From Cellulomonas fimi ATCC 484 (lineage in GTDB: Bacteria > Actinomycetota > Actinomycetes > Actinomycetales > Cellulomonadaceae), in the NCBI RefSeq assembly GCF_000212695.1, contig NC_015514.1:620001-684000 (forward strand): a DNA stretch of 64,000 nt, read 5' to 3'. Position 1 is the first letter of the stretch. Each line of letters opens with the position of its first letter. The position numbers were made by a program, and so were the translations under genes. The notes below the pieces were generated by a model. It made no database searches. It was not told the DNA's origin and worked only from the letters and a program-made list of their open reading frames with translations. This document shows, piece after piece, positions 27,094 to 36,951 of this stretch.

Positions 27094-27220
27094 GGTGTGG
27101 TCTGCTGGGCGCAGCCGCGGTGTCCGAGGGAGGACCGGGCGGGGCGACGGAGCCCCGGACGGGGAGCCGCGGCGGCCGGCCGGTCAGGGGATCCGGTCGT
27201 GGTGTCACGAAGGAGTGACC

Positions 27221-30200
27221 GTGCTGCGTGCCCGTCCGACCCTGCTCCGCCGCACCCGCACCACCGCCGGCAGCCCGCCGGACAGGCACCGACCAGGCGT
27301 CGCCGCGCTGACGGCGCTCGCGCTCACGGTCCCCCTCGCGCTCGCCGCGGCCGCACCCGCCGCGGCCTCGGCCACGGCGACCCTCCCGGAGGCACCCGCA
27401 CCGGCGACGGCGTCGTCCGCCCCGGCAGCGGCACCGGAAGCCGCACCGGCGGCCGCGGGCGACCTGGCCCGGACCGGGACGGCGACGGCCTCGCAGCACC
27501 AGGCGGACGGCGACGGCACGTTCCCCCCGGACGCGGCGATCGACGGCGACCCGGCGACCCGCTGGGCGAGCGGCAACGGCCCGGACGCGGACGTCGAGTT
27601 CACGGCCTGGCTCCAGGTCGACCTCGGTGCGACGGCGTCGGTCGACCGGGTGGCGCTCGCGTGGGAGGCGGCGTACGCGAAGGCCTACCGGGTGCAGGTC
27701 GCGACGGCCGCCCCGCAGGACCCGGCGTCGTGGACGACGGTGCACACCGAGACGGCGGGCGACGGAGGGACGGACGACGTCACGCTCCCGACGCCGGCCG
27801 ACGCGCGCTACGTGCGCATCCAGATGGACGCGCGCACGTCGTTCGACTGGGACGCCCCGACGCTGCACTGGTACGGCTACTCGCTGTTCGCGCTCGAGGT
27901 CTACGGCACGCCGGGCGCGGTGGCGACGGCGTTCGGGACGAGCGGTGTCCGGGTGCCGGCGGGCCAGACCGCGCAGGTGCCGGTCGTCCTCGCGGCTCCG
28001 GTGGCGCAGGACACGACCGTGCGGGTCGCGTCGACGGGCGGCACGGCGGTGCCCGGGACGGACTTCACCGCGGTCGACGAGACGCTCACGTTCCCGGCGG
28101 GCGCGACGACGGCCACGGTCGACGTGGTGACGACGGACCACGGCCCGCTGGCCCCGGTCCGGACGGTCGTGCTGGAGCTGACGGAGCCGGGCGACGGCCT
28201 CGTCCTGGGCGGCCGCACGACGGCGACGGTGACGATCACGCCGCACGGCGCGCTGCCGGACGTCGGCGCGGTGACGGTGCTCGACGACTACGAGGACGGC
28301 GTGCCGGCGGGCTACACGACGTGGGGGAGCGGCGCACCGGTGACGCCGGTGCTGAGCACGACGACCACGGACCGACCGGGTGCGCCGGCGGGCAGCCACG
28401 CGCTGGTCGCGACCGTGGGCGGGCCGGCGGGACCCGGTGACTGGTTCGGGCTCACGCACGACCTGCCGCCGACGGACTGGTCGGACCACGACGGGTTCAC
28501 GTTCTGGTTCCTCGGCACGGGCGGCGGCGGGCTGCTGCGGTACGAGCTCAAGAGCGGCGGGCAGCTGTTCGAGACGTCGGTCGTGGACGACACGGCGGGC
28601 TGGCGCCGGGTGAACGTCGCGTTCGCGAGCCTGCGGCTGAAGAACGACCCGGGCAGCGACGCGCGGTTCGACCCGACGGCGTCGACGGGCTGGGCGATCA
28701 CGCTGACCGACCTGGGCGCGGGCGCGTGGCAGCTGGACGACCTCGGCCTGTACGACCGCGTGACGACGGTCGAGGACGCGGAGGGCGACGTCCCGCTCGC
28801 GGAGCCGGGCAGCACGGTCGGCCTGTTCACGTGGGGCTCGTCGGGCGCTCAGGTGTCGCTCGGCGTGACGCAGCAGGACCGCGAGGGCGGTCCGGCGGAC
28901 AACCACGTGCTCTCGGGCGCCTACCTGGTCCCGTCGGGCGGCTGGGGCGGGTTCAGCCAGAACCTCGCCGCGCCGCAGGACTGGAGCTCGTTCCGCGGCA
29001 TCCGGCTGCTCTGGTACGCGTCGCAGGACACGCGCCCCGCGTCGCCGACGGCCGGTGACGACATCAAGGTCGAGCTCAAGGACGGCGGCCCGGACGGCGA
29101 GCACTCGGAGCTGTGGGCGACGACGTTCAAGGACAACTGGTCGCCCGACGGCAGCCGCTGGAAGCTCGTCGAGCTGCCGTTCGACCAGTTCACGCTGGGC
29201 GGGTACCAGCCGGGTGACGCGCAGACCCGCAACGGCACGCTCGACCTCACGTCGGCGTGGGGGTACGCCCTGACGTTCGTGCCGGGCACCGCGAACCCGG
29301 TGCGCTGGGCGGTCGACGACGTGCAGCTGTACGGCTCGGCGGTGCCCGCGCCGACGGCCGAGGTCGCTCCGGCGCAGGACGTGGTGCTCGTCGACCCGGG
29401 CGCGACCGCACGGGTCCCGGTCGTGCTGACGACGACCGACGGTGCGCCGCTGCCGGCGGACGTGACGGTCCAGGTCGCCACGACGGACGGCTCCGCGCAG
29501 GCGGGCACGCACTACGACACGGTGACGACGACGCTGACGTTCCCCGCGGGGACGGCGTCGGGCGCGACGCAGGACGTCGAGGTCGTCACGCACGCGACCG
29601 CGACACGGGACGACGCGCGCACGCTCGGGGTGACGCTCACGGCGACGGGTGCCGCGGTCGCGGGCTCGCCGCGCGTGGTGCTCAACGCCGTCGGCGCGCC
29701 GTACCTCGACGCGGACCTCCCGACCGCGGAGCGGGTCGAGGACCTGCTGGGCCGCATGACGCTCGCGGAGAAGGTCGGCCAGATGACGCAGGCGGAACGC
29801 CTGGGCCTGCAGTCGCCCACGCAGATCGGCACGCTCGGGCTGGGGTCGGTGCTCTCGGGCGGCGGCTCGGTGCCGGCGGACAACACGGCCGAGGGCTGGG
29901 CCGACATGGTGGACGGGTTCCAGCGCGAGGCGCTCGCGACGCGCCTGCAGGTGCCGATCGTGTACGGCGTGGACGCCGTGCACGGCCACAACAACGTGGT
30001 GGGCGCGACGGTGTTCCCGCACAACAGCGGGCTCGGCGCGGCGCGGGACGCGGGTCTGGTCGAGCGCGTGCAGCGGGCGACGGCGGCCGAGGTGCGCGCG
30101 ACGGGCGTGCCGTGGACGTTCGCGCCGTGCCTGTGCGTGACGCGCGACGAGCGCTGGGGCCGGTCGTACGAGTCGTTCGGGGAGGACCCGGCGCTCGTCA

Positions 30201-32458
30201 CCGCGATGGCGCGCGCCGCGGTGACCGGCCTGCAGGGAGACGACCCGGCCGACCTGTCCGGCCCGGACGAGGTCCTCGCGACGGCCAAGCACTGGGTGGG
30301 CGACGGCGGCACGACGTACGTGCCGGAGCTGGCCGGCAGCGGCTACCCGATCGACCAGGGCGTCACGCACGTGGCGTCGCTCGAGGAGCTGCGGCGCCTG
30401 CACGTCGACCCGTACGTCCCGGCGATCGACGCGGGGGTCGGGTCGGTCATGCCGTCGTACTCGGCGGTCGCGGTCGGCGCGGGCGAGCCGCTGCGGATGC
30501 ACGAGCACGCCGCGCTCAACACGGACCTGCTCAAGGGCGAGCTCGGCTTCGACGGGTTCCTGATCTCGGACTGGGAGGGCGTCGACAAGCTGCCGGGCGG
30601 CACGTACGCGCAGAAGGCGGCGCGCGCCGTGAACGCGGGGCTCGACATGGCGATGGCGCCGTACAACTTCGGGACCTTCATCACCGCGACGACGGCGAAC
30701 GTCGAGAGCGGCGTGGTCAGCCAGGAACGCGTCGACGACGCGGCCCGGCGCATCCTCACCCAGAAGTTCGCGCTCGGGCTGTTCGAGCAGCCGTTCGCGG
30801 ACCGCACGCTCGCCGACGCGGTCGGCTCGGCGGAGCACCGGACGGTCGCGCGCGAGGCGGCGGCCGCGAGCCAGGTGCTGCTGAAGGACGACGGCGTGCT
30901 GCCGCTCGCGAAGGACGCGCACGTGTACGTCGCGGGCTCGAACGCCGACGACCTGGGCAACCAGATGGGCGGCTGGTCGATCTCGTGGCAGGGCGGCTCG
31001 GGCGACACGACGACGGGCACCTCGATCCTCGAGGGCATCCGCGCGGTGGCGCCCGACGCGACGATCACCTACTCGAAGGACGCGTCCGCGCCGGTCGGCG
31101 ACGCGACGGTCGGCGTGGTCGTGGTCGGGGAGACCCCGTACGCGGAGGGCGTGGGCGACGTCGGCAACAACGGCAAGAGCCTGTCGCTGTCCGCGGCCGA
31201 CCGGGCGGCGATCGACACCGTGTGCGGTGCGGTCGAGTGCGTGGTCCTCGTCGTCGCGGGCCGCCCCCAGCTCGTGACGGACCGGCTCGACGCGGTCGAC
31301 GCGCTCGTCGCGTCGTGGCTTCCGGGCACCGAGGGTGCGGGTGTCGCGGACGTGCTCTTCGGCGACCGCCCGTTCACGGGGCGGCTCCCCGTGAGCTGGC
31401 CGGCGACGGCCGAGCAGGTGCCGGTCAACGTCGGCGACGACGCGTACGCGCCGCTGTTCGCGTACGGCTGGGGTCTGCGCACGGACGCCCAGCGCGGCCG
31501 CCTGACGGCCGCGGTCGACGCCCTGCCCGCCGGGGAGGCGCGCGACGCCGTGCAGGCCGTGCTCGACGCCGACGTGTGGGCCGGGTCCGCGCTCGACCCG
31601 GCCGCGCACGCGGTCGCGGTCCCGCTGCTCGCGGACGCCGCCGCGGCGCTCGACGGCACGGACGCGACGGCGGCGGCCGCCGCCGGGCTGGTCGTCAGCG
31701 TGCTCCGCGACCTCGCGCAGGCCGCCGTCGAGGCGGGCGGCGCGGGTCTCCCGGCGGACGCCGTCGCGCTGACGGCCGACGCCGAGCACCTGCTCATGGC
31801 GGGCTCGGCCGGCCAGGCCGCGGAGCTGCTCGCCAAGGTGGCCGGGGTGCCGACGACGGCCCCGGTCGCCTCGACGACGACGCTCACGATGCCGGCGGCC
31901 ACGCTGTTCGGCCGGCCCGTCACCGCGAAGGTCCGGGTGACCGCCGACGGGGTGACCCCGCAGGGCACGGTCGAGATCCGGGTCGACGGCACGGCCGTCG
32001 CCACGGCGACCCTCGCCCCGCGGGGCCGTGACGCGGCCGTCGCCGAGGTGGCCCTGCCCGCCGACCTCGCGGTCGGACGGCACTCGGTGGTCGCCGCGTA
32101 CGGCGGCGCGAGCGCGACGGACCCGCTCGTCGCGGCGTCGCAGTCGGCGCCCCGGACGCTGTCGGTCGCCAAGGCGCGTCCCGAGGTCGGCACCGCGGGC
32201 ACGGACTGGACGGTCGGCCGCGACGACGACAAGACGGTCGAGGTGCAGGTCGACGGGGTCGCGGGCGTCACGCCGACGGGCACCGTCACGGTGTGGCTGA
32301 ACGGCCGCCCGACGGCGACGGGGACGCTCGACGACGCCGGCCGGGCGGTCGTGACGCTGCCCCGCACGACCCGCACGTCGCTCGTCCTGGTCACCTACGC
32401 GGGCGACGGCACGTACCTGTCGGCGCTCGCGCTGCCCCGGCTGCTCGTCGTGCGCTGA
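27221..32458 (+). CDS. Secreted multi-modular GH3 beta-glucosidase-type enzyme
   Basis: A 1745-residue exoenzyme. Signal peptide 1-~50; F5/8-type (CBM32-like) module ~80-225; Calx-beta ~228-345. Two CBM11/CIA30-like modules follow (~350-510 and ~510-705), then Calx-beta 2 (~710-825). The GH3 N-domain (~830-1180) has AKHW and nucleophile D1117 in LISDWEGVD. The GH3 C-domain is ~1215-1420, then a helical Ala-rich region (~1420-1540) and two Ig-like domains to the end. The catalytic core resembles exo-1,3/1,4-beta-glucosidases, acting on beta-glucan or cello-oligosaccharides outside the cell. The GTG at 27221 is chosen because AAGGAG (27210-27215) precedes it. No LPXTG anchor is present. Confidence 0.92.
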   Translation: MLRARPTLLRRTRTTAGSPPDRHRPGVAALTALALTVPLALAAAAPAAASATATLPEAPAPATASSAPAAAPEAAPAAAGDLARTGTATASQHQADGDGTFPPDAAIDGDPATRWASGNGPDADVEFTAWLQVDLGATASVDRVALAWEAAYAKAYRVQVATAAPQDPASWTTVHTETAGDGGTDDVTLPTPADARYVRIQMDARTSFDWDAPTLHWYGYSLFALEVYGTPGAVATAFGTSGVRVPAGQTAQVPVVLAAPVAQDTTVRVASTGGTAVPGTDFTAVDETLTFPAGATTATVDVVTTDHGPLAPVRTVVLELTEPGDGLVLGGRTTATVTITPHGALPDVGAVTVLDDYEDGVPAGYTTWGSGAPVTPVLSTTTTDRPGAPAGSHALVATVGGPAGPGDWFGLTHDLPPTDWSDHDGFTFWFLGTGGGGLLRYELKSGGQLFETSVVDDTAGWRRVNVAFASLRLKNDPGSDARFDPTASTGWAITLTDLGAGAWQLDDLGLYDRVTTVEDAEGDVPLAEPGSTVGLFTWGSSGAQVSLGVTQQDREGGPADNHVLSGAYLVPSGGWGGFSQNLAAPQDWSSFRGIRLLWYASQDTRPASPTAGDDIKVELKDGGPDGEHSELWATTFKDNWSPDGSRWKLVELPFDQFTLGGYQPGDAQTRNGTLDLTSAWGYALTFVPGTANPVRWAVDDVQLYGSAVPAPTAEVAPAQDVVLVDPGATARVPVVLTTTDGAPLPADVTVQVATTDGSAQAGTHYDTVTTTLTFPAGTASGATQDVEVVTHATATRDDARTLGVTLTATGAAVAGSPRVVLNAVGAPYLDADLPTAERVEDLLGRMTLAEKVGQMTQAERLGLQSPTQIGTLGLGSVLSGGGSVPADNTAEGWADMVDGFQREALATRLQVPIVYGVDAVHGHNNVVGATVFPHNSGLGAARDAGLVERVQRATAAEVRATGVPWTFAPCLCVTRDERWGRSYESFGEDPALVTAMARAAVTGLQGDDPADLSGPDEVLATAKHWVGDGGTTYVPELAGSGYPIDQGVTHVASLEELRRLHVDPYVPAIDAGVGSVMPSYSAVAVGAGEPLRMHEHAALNTDLLKGELGFDGFLISDWEGVDKLPGGTYAQKAARAVNAGLDMAMAPYNFGTFITATTANVESGVVSQERVDDAARRILTQKFALGLFEQPFADRTLADAVGSAEHRTVAREAAAASQVLLKDDGVLPLAKDAHVYVAGSNADDLGNQMGGWSISWQGGSGDTTTGTSILEGIRAVAPDATITYSKDASAPVGDATVGVVVVGETPYAEGVGDVGNNGKSLSLSAADRAAIDTVCGAVECVVLVVAGRPQLVTDRLDAVDALVASWLPGTEGAGVADVLFGDRPFTGRLPVSWPATAEQVPVNVGDDAYAPLFAYGWGLRTDAQRGRLTAAVDALPAGEARDAVQAVLDADVWAGSALDPAAHAVAVPLLADAAAALDGTDATAAAAAGLVVSVLRDLAQAAVEAGGAGLPADAVALTADAEHLLMAGSAGQAAELLAKVAGVPTTAPVASTTTLTMPAATLFGRPVTAKVRVTADGVTPQGTVEIRVDGTAVATATLAPRGRDAAVAEVALPADLAVGRHSVVAAYGGASATDPLVAASQSAPRTLSVAKARPEVGTAGTDWTVGRDDDKTVEVQVDGVAGVTPTGTVTVWLNGRPTATGTLDDAGRAVVTLPRTTRTSLVLVTYAGDGTYLSALALPRLLVVR

Positions 32459-32466
32459 CCGCGCCG

Positions 32467-32589
32467 GGCGTCGCGCGGCACCGCCGGGTCGCGCGACGCC
32501 ATGCCCCCCGGGCGGCCGCCCCGACCGGTGGCCGCCCGGGTCCGCACCCGGTGGGCGCACCGCCCCGTCCCGGCGTCGCGCCCACCGGG
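32467..32589 (+). terminator. Three consecutive hairpins after the GH3 gene
   Basis: Stem 1: GGCGTCGCGCG 32467-32477 with 32490-32500. Stem 2: CCCGGGCGGCC 32507-32517 with 32530-32540. Stem 3: CCCGGTGGGCGC 32547-32558 with 32578-32589. All three are perfect and directly follow the stop codon. They probably act together as terminator and 3' mRNA protection. Confidence 0.75.
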
Positions 32590-32738
32590 CTGAGTCGCTC
32601 CGCGCCCGGCGGCACGCGCACCCGGCTGCCGTCGCCCCGCGCCCGGACACCGCGAGCGACCCGGACGCTCACGGCGCGGACGCCGGCAGGGGTGGGCGAC
32701 AATGGCCGGAGCCCTCTGCCCAGCCCCCAGGAGACCCC

Positions 32739-34079
32739 GTGACCGCCGAGCGCGCCCCCCGCGTCGCCATGCTCTCGGTCCACACCTCGCCGCTCGACCA
32801 GCCGGGCACGGGTGACGCGGGCGGCATGAACGTCTACGTGCTCGAGCTGGCGAAGGCCCTCGCGGCCCAGCGGGCGCGCGTCGAGATCTTCACGCGCGCC
32901 ACGTCGTCGGAGCTGCCCGAGACGGCCGTCGTGCCGGGCACCGACGCGGACGGCCGGCCGATGTCCCGCGAGGAGTCGCGCGCCGTCCTGCTCGCGGACG
33001 ACGTGCCGCCGGGCGTCGTCCCGCCGGTCCTCGTGCACCACGTGCCCGCGGGCCCGTTCGAGCGGCTCGACAAGAACGACCTGCCGGGCGTGCTGTGCGG
33101 GATGGCCGCGGGCGTGCTGCGCTCCGAGGCGGCCCGCCGGCCCGGCTGGTACGACGTCGTGCACTCGCACTACTGGCTGTCGGGGCAGGTCGGCGCGATC
33201 GCGGCCGAGCGGTGGGAGGTCCCGCTCGTGCACACGTCCCACACGCTCGCGCGCGTGAAGAACGCGTCCCTGGCCCCGGGCGACCAGGCCGAGCCGAGCC
33301 AGCGCGTGATCGGCGAGGAGGAGGTCGTGCGCTCCGCCGACGCGCTCGTCGCGAGCACACCCGTCGAGGGGCGCGAGCTCGTCGACCTGTACGGCGCGGA
33401 CCCGTCGCGCGTGCACGTCGTCGAGCCGGGGGTCGACCTCGACCGGTTCGTCCCGACGACCACCGCGGAGCGGCGCGCCGCACGCGTCGCGCTGGGCCTG
33501 CCGACGGACCGTGACGTCGTCCTCTTCGCGGGCCGCGTGCAGGCGCTCAAGGCGCCCGACGTGCTGGTCCGCGCGCTCGCCGTGCTGCACGCGACCGGGC
33601 GCCCCGTGCCGCTGCTCGTCGTCCTGGGCGGCCCCAGCGGCCGGTCGACCGCGGTGCGCGAGCTGCAGGCGCTCGCGGTCGTCAGCGGCGTCGCGGCCGA
33701 CGTCGTGGTCCGCCCGCCGGCCGACCGGGACACGCTCGTGCGCTGGTACCACGCGGCCGACGTCGTCGCGATGCCGTCGCGCAGCGAGTCGTTCGGGCTC
33801 GTCGCCGCGGAGGCGCAGGCCAGCGGCGTGCCGGTCGTCGCGGCCGCCGTGGGCGGCCTGCGCACCATCGTCGAGGACGGGGTCTCGGGCCGGCTCGTGC
33901 GCGGGCACGACCCCGCGGTGTGGGCGGACGTCCTCGCGGACGTCCTGGCGGACGACGAGCGCCGCGCCGCGTACGGGCTGGCGGCCCGCCGCGGCGCCGA
34001 GCGGTTCGGGTGGGCCGCGGCCGCCGACCAGGTGCTCAAGGTCTACGGGGTCGCCGCGGAGGTCCGGCACACGCGCTGA
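32739..34079 (+). CDS. mshA: D-inositol-3-phosphate glycosyltransferase (mycothiol synthesis)
   Basis: GT4 enzyme transferring GlcNAc from UDP-GlcNAc to 1L-inositol 3-phosphate, the first committed step of mycothiol, the actinobacterial low-molecular-weight thiol. A 446-residue protein carrying the MshA-specific N-terminus [30 protein letters not shown], the GT-B linker [23 protein letters not shown] segment, and the nucleotide-site [21 protein letters not shown] motif. The GTG start has AGGAG upstream. Often next to gpmA in actinobacteria, as here. Confidence 0.95.
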   Translation: MTAERAPRVAMLSVHTSPLDQPGTGDAGGMNVYVLELAKALAAQRARVEIFTRATSSELPETAVVPGTDADGRPMSREESRAVLLADDVPPGVVPPVLVHHVPAGPFERLDKNDLPGVLCGMAAGVLRSEAARRPGWYDVVHSHYWLSGQVGAIAAERWEVPLVHTSHTLARVKNASLAPGDQAEPSQRVIGEEEVVRSADALVASTPVEGRELVDLYGADPSRVHVVEPGVDLDRFVPTTTAERRAARVALGLPTDRDVVLFAGRVQALKAPDVLVRALAVLHATGRPVPLLVVLGGPSGRSTAVRELQALAVVSGVAADVVVRPPADRDTLVRWYHAADVVAMPSRSESFGLVAAEAQASGVPVVAAAVGGLRTIVEDGVSGRLVRGHDPAVWADVLADVLADDERRAAYGLAARRGAERFGWAAAADQVLKVYGVAAEVRHTR

Positions 34080-34141
34080 CGCGCCGTCCCAGGGACGGAC
34101 GTCCCGGCGACGGGTCGCGGGTGCTGCGGCAGGATGGGCGC

Positions 34142-34882
34142 ATGACCTACACCCTCGTGCTGCTCCGCCACGGCGAGAGCGAGTGGAACGCCAAGAACCT
34201 GTTCACCGGCTGGGTGGACGTCGCCCTGTCGGAGAAGGGCGTCGAGGAGGCGAAGCGCGGCGGCAAGCTGCTCACGGACGCGGGCGTCCTGCCCGACGTC
34301 GTGCACACGTCGCTCCTGCGCCGCGCGATCACGACCGCGAACTACGCGCTCGACGCCGCGGACCGCCTCTGGATCCCGGTGAAGCGCAGCTGGCGCCTCA
34401 ACGAGCGCCACTACGGCGCGCTGCAGGGCAAGGACAAGAAGCAGACCCTCGCGGAGTACGGCGAGGAGCAGTTCATGCTCTGGCGCCGCTCCTACGACGT
34501 CCCGCCGCCGGACATCGAGCTCGGCTCGGAGTTCTCGCAGGACAGCGACCCGCGCTACGCGGGCGAGCCGATCCCGCGCGCCGAGGCGCTCGCGCAGGTC
34601 CTCGAGCGGGCGCTGCCGTACTGGGAGTCGGACGTCGTGCCGGACCTCAAGGCCCGCAAGACGGTCCTCGTCGCCGCGCACGGCAACTCGATCCGCGCGA
34701 TCGTCAAGCACCTCGACGACGTCGACGCCGACACCATCGCCGGCATCAACATCCCGACGGGCATCCCGCTGCTCTACGAGCTGGACGAGGAGACCCTCCA
34801 GCCCGTGACGAAGGGCGGCACGTACCTCGACCCCGAGGCCGCCGCCGAGGCCATCAAGGCGGTCGCGAACCAGGGTCGCTGA
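34142..34882 (+). CDS. gpmA: 2,3-bisphosphoglycerate-dependent phosphoglycerate mutase
   Basis: Interconverts 3- and 2-phosphoglycerate in glycolysis. A 246-residue protein with the phosphohistidine motif [10 protein letters not shown] (H10), [20 protein letters not shown] and the second histidine motif [11 protein letters not shown]. Length and loops match dPGM rather than broad-specificity phosphatases. CAGGAT at 34130-34135, 6 nt before the ATG, is a possible leaderless -10. A strong bidirectional terminator follows. Confidence 0.97.
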   Translation: MTYTLVLLRHGESEWNAKNLFTGWVDVALSEKGVEEAKRGGKLLTDAGVLPDVVHTSLLRRAITTANYALDAADRLWIPVKRSWRLNERHYGALQGKDKKQTLAEYGEEQFMLWRRSYDVPPPDIELGSEFSQDSDPRYAGEPIPRAEALAQVLERALPYWESDVVPDLKARKTVLVAAHGNSIRAIVKHLDDVDADTIAGINIPTGIPLLYELDEETLQPVTKGGTYLDPEAAAEAIKAVANQGR

Positions 34883-34903
34883 CCCCTGCGACGCCCACGC
34901 ACG

Positions 34904-34945
34904 ACGGAGCGCCGGTCACCCGAGCAGGGGTGGCCGGCGCTCCGT
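34904..34945. terminator. Bidirectional terminator between gpmA and phoU
   Basis: ACGGAGCGCCGG (34904-34915) pairs with CCGGCGCTCCGT (34934-34945), and CACC/GGTG inside the loop extends the stem. The genes converge on it. Confidence 0.85.
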
Positions 34946-34980
34946 CCGTCCGGGCCCGGGTCGCGGGCACGGACCGGGGC

Positions 34981-35646
34981 TCAGCTGGCCGAGCGGTCGA
35001 GCTCCTGGCCGAGCACACCGGTGACGAGGTAGGTCACGCGGCGCGCGATGGACACGCCGTGGTCGCCGAACCGCTCGTAGTAGCGGCCGAGCAGCGTGAC
35101 GTCGACGGCCTCCTGGATCGAGCCGTTCCACGTGCCGTTGAGCAGCGCCGCGAACGTGTCCTCGTGCAGCTCGTCGAGCAGGTCGTCGTCCTGCTCGATG
35201 CTCTCGGCGAGCGGCAGCTCGTGGTTGCCGAGCAGCGTCGTCGTCCGGCGCGCGACGCGGACCGCGGCGTCGTGCATCTCGGTGAACGTGCCCGACAGGT
35301 GCTGCGGCACCGCGTGCCGCGGGTACCGGCCGCGCGCCACCTGGGCGATGTGCCGGGCCAGGTCGCCCATGCGCTCGAGCGTCGCGCTCATCCGCAGGGC
35401 CGAGACGACGATGCGCAGGTCGGTCGCGACCGGCTGCTGCTGGGCGAGCAGCAGCACGCAGCGCTCGTCGAGGTCGCGCTCGATCGCGTCGATCTCGAGG
35501 TCAGCGGCGATCACCGACTCGGCGAGCGTGACGTCGGCGGTGAGCAGCGCGACACCGGCGTCGGTGATGGCCCGCTCGACGCGGCCGCTCATCGCGGCCA
35601 GGTCCTGGCCGAGCTGGGCGAGCTCGGCGTCGAAGATGTCCCGCAT
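34981..35646 (-). CDS. phoU: Phosphate transport system regulatory protein PhoU
   Basis: Negative regulator that links the Pst transporter to the phosphate sensor kinase. A 221-residue protein with two tandem three-helix PhoU domains. Characteristic metal-binding E/D motifs are visible as ATLERMGDLARHI (~90) and YYERFGDHGVSI (~190), with AIERDLDERCV earlier. The ATG is preceded by AGGAGAGGA. Two Pho-box half sites lie 57-85 nt upstream. In many actinobacteria phoU is directly divergent from the two-component genes; here two small genes lie between them. Confidence 0.95.
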   Translation of the reverse strand: MRDIFDAELAQLGQDLAAMSGRVERAITDAGVALLTADVTLAESVIAADLEIDAIERDLDERCVLLLAQQQPVATDLRIVVSALRMSATLERMGDLARHIAQVARGRYPRHAVPQHLSGTFTEMHDAAVRVARRTTTLLGNHELPLAESIEQDDDLLDELHEDTFAALLNGTWNGSIQEAVDVTLLGRYYERFGDHGVSIARRVTYLVTGVLGQELDRSAS

Positions 35647-35702
35647 GTGATCCTCTCCTGCTGCGGCAGGGGCGCCGCGCGACGGTCAGGCTCGCACCGT
35701 CA

Positions 35703-35731
35703 GGTGAACGGTCGGACGCGGCGAGGTGAAC
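35703..35731. promoter_or_regulatory. Pho box between phoU and the DUF7144 gene
   Basis: Two GGTGAAC units (35703-35709 and 35725-35731), i.e. GTTCACC on the minus strand, spaced exactly 22 nt. Actinobacterial PhoP/RegX3 boxes use GTTCACC-like units at 11-nt steps. The orientation suits phoU. Confidence 0.65.
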
Positions 35732-35889
35732 GCGCGACGGCGGTCCCCGGCGGATCGCGCGAAGGCGCCGCCGGGCGGCCCTGCGGCGCCGCACGCGCCG
35801 GTCACCCGGGGCGGGTGAGGCGGCCCGGCGACGCGGCGCGCGACAGTGACCGCGGCGGGGCGGCGGGCCGGCGACGGGAGGGGCACGAC

Positions 35890-36291
35890 ATGGCACGCAC
35901 GGTGACGGCGTGGGTCGGGTGGGTCTGGTTCGGCGCGTTCGCGCTGCTGACCGTGGGCCTGTTCAACATCGTGGCGGGACTGGTCGCGGTCTTCCAGGAC
36001 GACAAGGTGCTCGCGTGGTCGGGCAACGGGGTCGTCCTGTTCGACGTCTCGGCGTGGGGCTGGGTGCACCTGCTGCTCGGCATCGCGCTGACCGCGCTCG
36101 GGCTCGCGCTGTTCACGGGCGCCGCGTGGGCCCGCTACACCGCGTGCGTCTTCGTGGTGCTCAACCTCGTCGCGCAGTTCGTCTCGCTCCCGGTGACGCC
36201 CTGGTGGTCGCTCACGGTGATCGCGCTCGACGTGGTCGTCCTGTGGGCGCTGACGGTGCACGGCGCCGACGTCGAGCGCGCGGTGTCCTGA
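35890..36291 (+). CDS. DUF7144-type four-helix membrane protein
   Basis: A 133-residue protein with four membrane segments: ~13-35, ~54-76, ~80-98 and ~105-125. It resembles the small actinobacterial membrane family annotated DUF7144 (FNIVAGLVAVFQDD, then VSAWGWVHLLLGIAL, then WARYTACVFVVLNLVAQF). Function unknown. It lies between phoU and the sensor kinase gene and is followed after 43 nt by a DUF1269 gene on the same strand. A link to phosphate or envelope stress is possible but only by position. Confidence 0.72.
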   Translation: MARTVTAWVGWVWFGAFALLTVGLFNIVAGLVAVFQDDKVLAWSGNGVVLFDVSAWGWVHLLLGIALTALGLALFTGAAWARYTACVFVVLNLVAQFVSLPVTPWWSLTVIALDVVVLWALTVHGADVERAVS

Positions 36292-36334
36292 CGGGTCCGG
36301 CACGGCCCGGACCGGGTCGACGAGGAGGAAGACG

Positions 36335-36817
36335 ATGACGACGTTCACCGCGTGGAAGTTCGACACCCCGGACGGGGCTCGCGCCGCAGAGACGGCGCTC
36401 AAGGCCGCGTCGTCCGACGGCTTGGTGACGATCCTCGACCATGCGGTCGTGGAGTGGCGCGACGGCGAGCCGAAGCCCGACCTGCACCACGGCCACGAGG
36501 ACAAGTGGCGCGGCACGGGCTGGGGCGCGTTCTGGGGGCTGCTGTTCGGCGGTCTGTTCTTCGTGCCGCTGCTCGGCGCCGCCGCAGGTGCGGCCGTCGG
36601 GGCGATCTCCAAGGCGGTCGCGGCGGTCGGGATCGACGAGGCGCAGCTCCAGACGATCCGCGAGCAGGTCACACCCGGCACGTCGCTGCTGTGCGCGGTG
36701 ACGACCGACGGCGACCTCGACCGGCTCGGCGAGCGGTTCCACGGCCTGCACTCGACGCTCGTCGCGACCAACCTGACCGACGCCGAGCGCTCGACGCTCA
36801 TGGAGACGTTCGGCTGA
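36335..36817 (+). CDS. DUF1269 family membrane-associated protein
   Basis: A 160-residue protein. After a soluble N-terminal segment (AWKFDTPDGARAAETAL) comes a glycine-rich membrane stretch (GWGAFWGLLFGGLFFVPLLG, then AAAGAAVGAISKAV) and a soluble C-terminal domain (LQTIREQVTPGTSLLCAV, then TNLTDAERSTLMETFG). This order is typical of DUF1269, a family of unknown function often induced by stress. The ATG has a strong GAGGAGGAAG site upstream. Confidence 0.78.
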   Translation: MTTFTAWKFDTPDGARAAETALKAASSDGLVTILDHAVVEWRDGEPKPDLHHGHEDKWRGTGWGAFWGLLFGGLFFVPLLGAAAGAAVGAISKAVAAVGIDEAQLQTIREQVTPGTSLLCAVTTDGDLDRLGERFHGLHSTLVATNLTDAERSTLMETFG

Positions 36818-36850
36818 CGCAGCCACGCGCACACGGCCCGCGGCACCGGA

Positions 36851-36879
36851 GGTGAACGCGCGCGGGCCGGTGCGTGAAC
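36851..36879. promoter_or_regulatory. Pho box upstream of the sensor kinase gene
   Basis: GGTGAAC (36851-36857) and CGTGAAC (36873-36879), again exactly 22 nt apart, about 70-100 nt before the kinase start. This suggests autoregulation of the two-component system. Confidence 0.55.
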
Positions 36880-36939
36880 GCTCGTCGACGGTCCGGGCGT
36901 GCCGCCCGCGCGCGGTCCTACGGTCGAGCCGGACCGGCC

Positions 36940-36945
36940 TACGCT
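36940..36945 (+). promoter_or_regulatory. -10 hexamer of a probable leaderless senX3 promoter
   Basis: TACGCT ends 6 nt before the GTG start at 36952. Confidence 0.45.
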
Positions 36946-36951
36946 GGGCCC

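Larger units (their letters stand above)
26885..27220 (+). other. Intergenic region (336 nt) before the GH3 gene
   Basis: Contains the lactonase terminator (26909-26943), a direct TCGTGA repeat 11 nt apart (27050-27055 and 27061-27066), the palindrome at 27074-27093 and a long GC-rich probable leader. No gene is supported here. Confidence 0.7.

Noticed and set aside
27077..32650. A ~1860-codon open frame antisense to the GH3 gene
   Set aside because: Low-complexity Arg/Gly/Ala composition and no recognisable motifs; the GH3 frame on the other strand is unambiguous.
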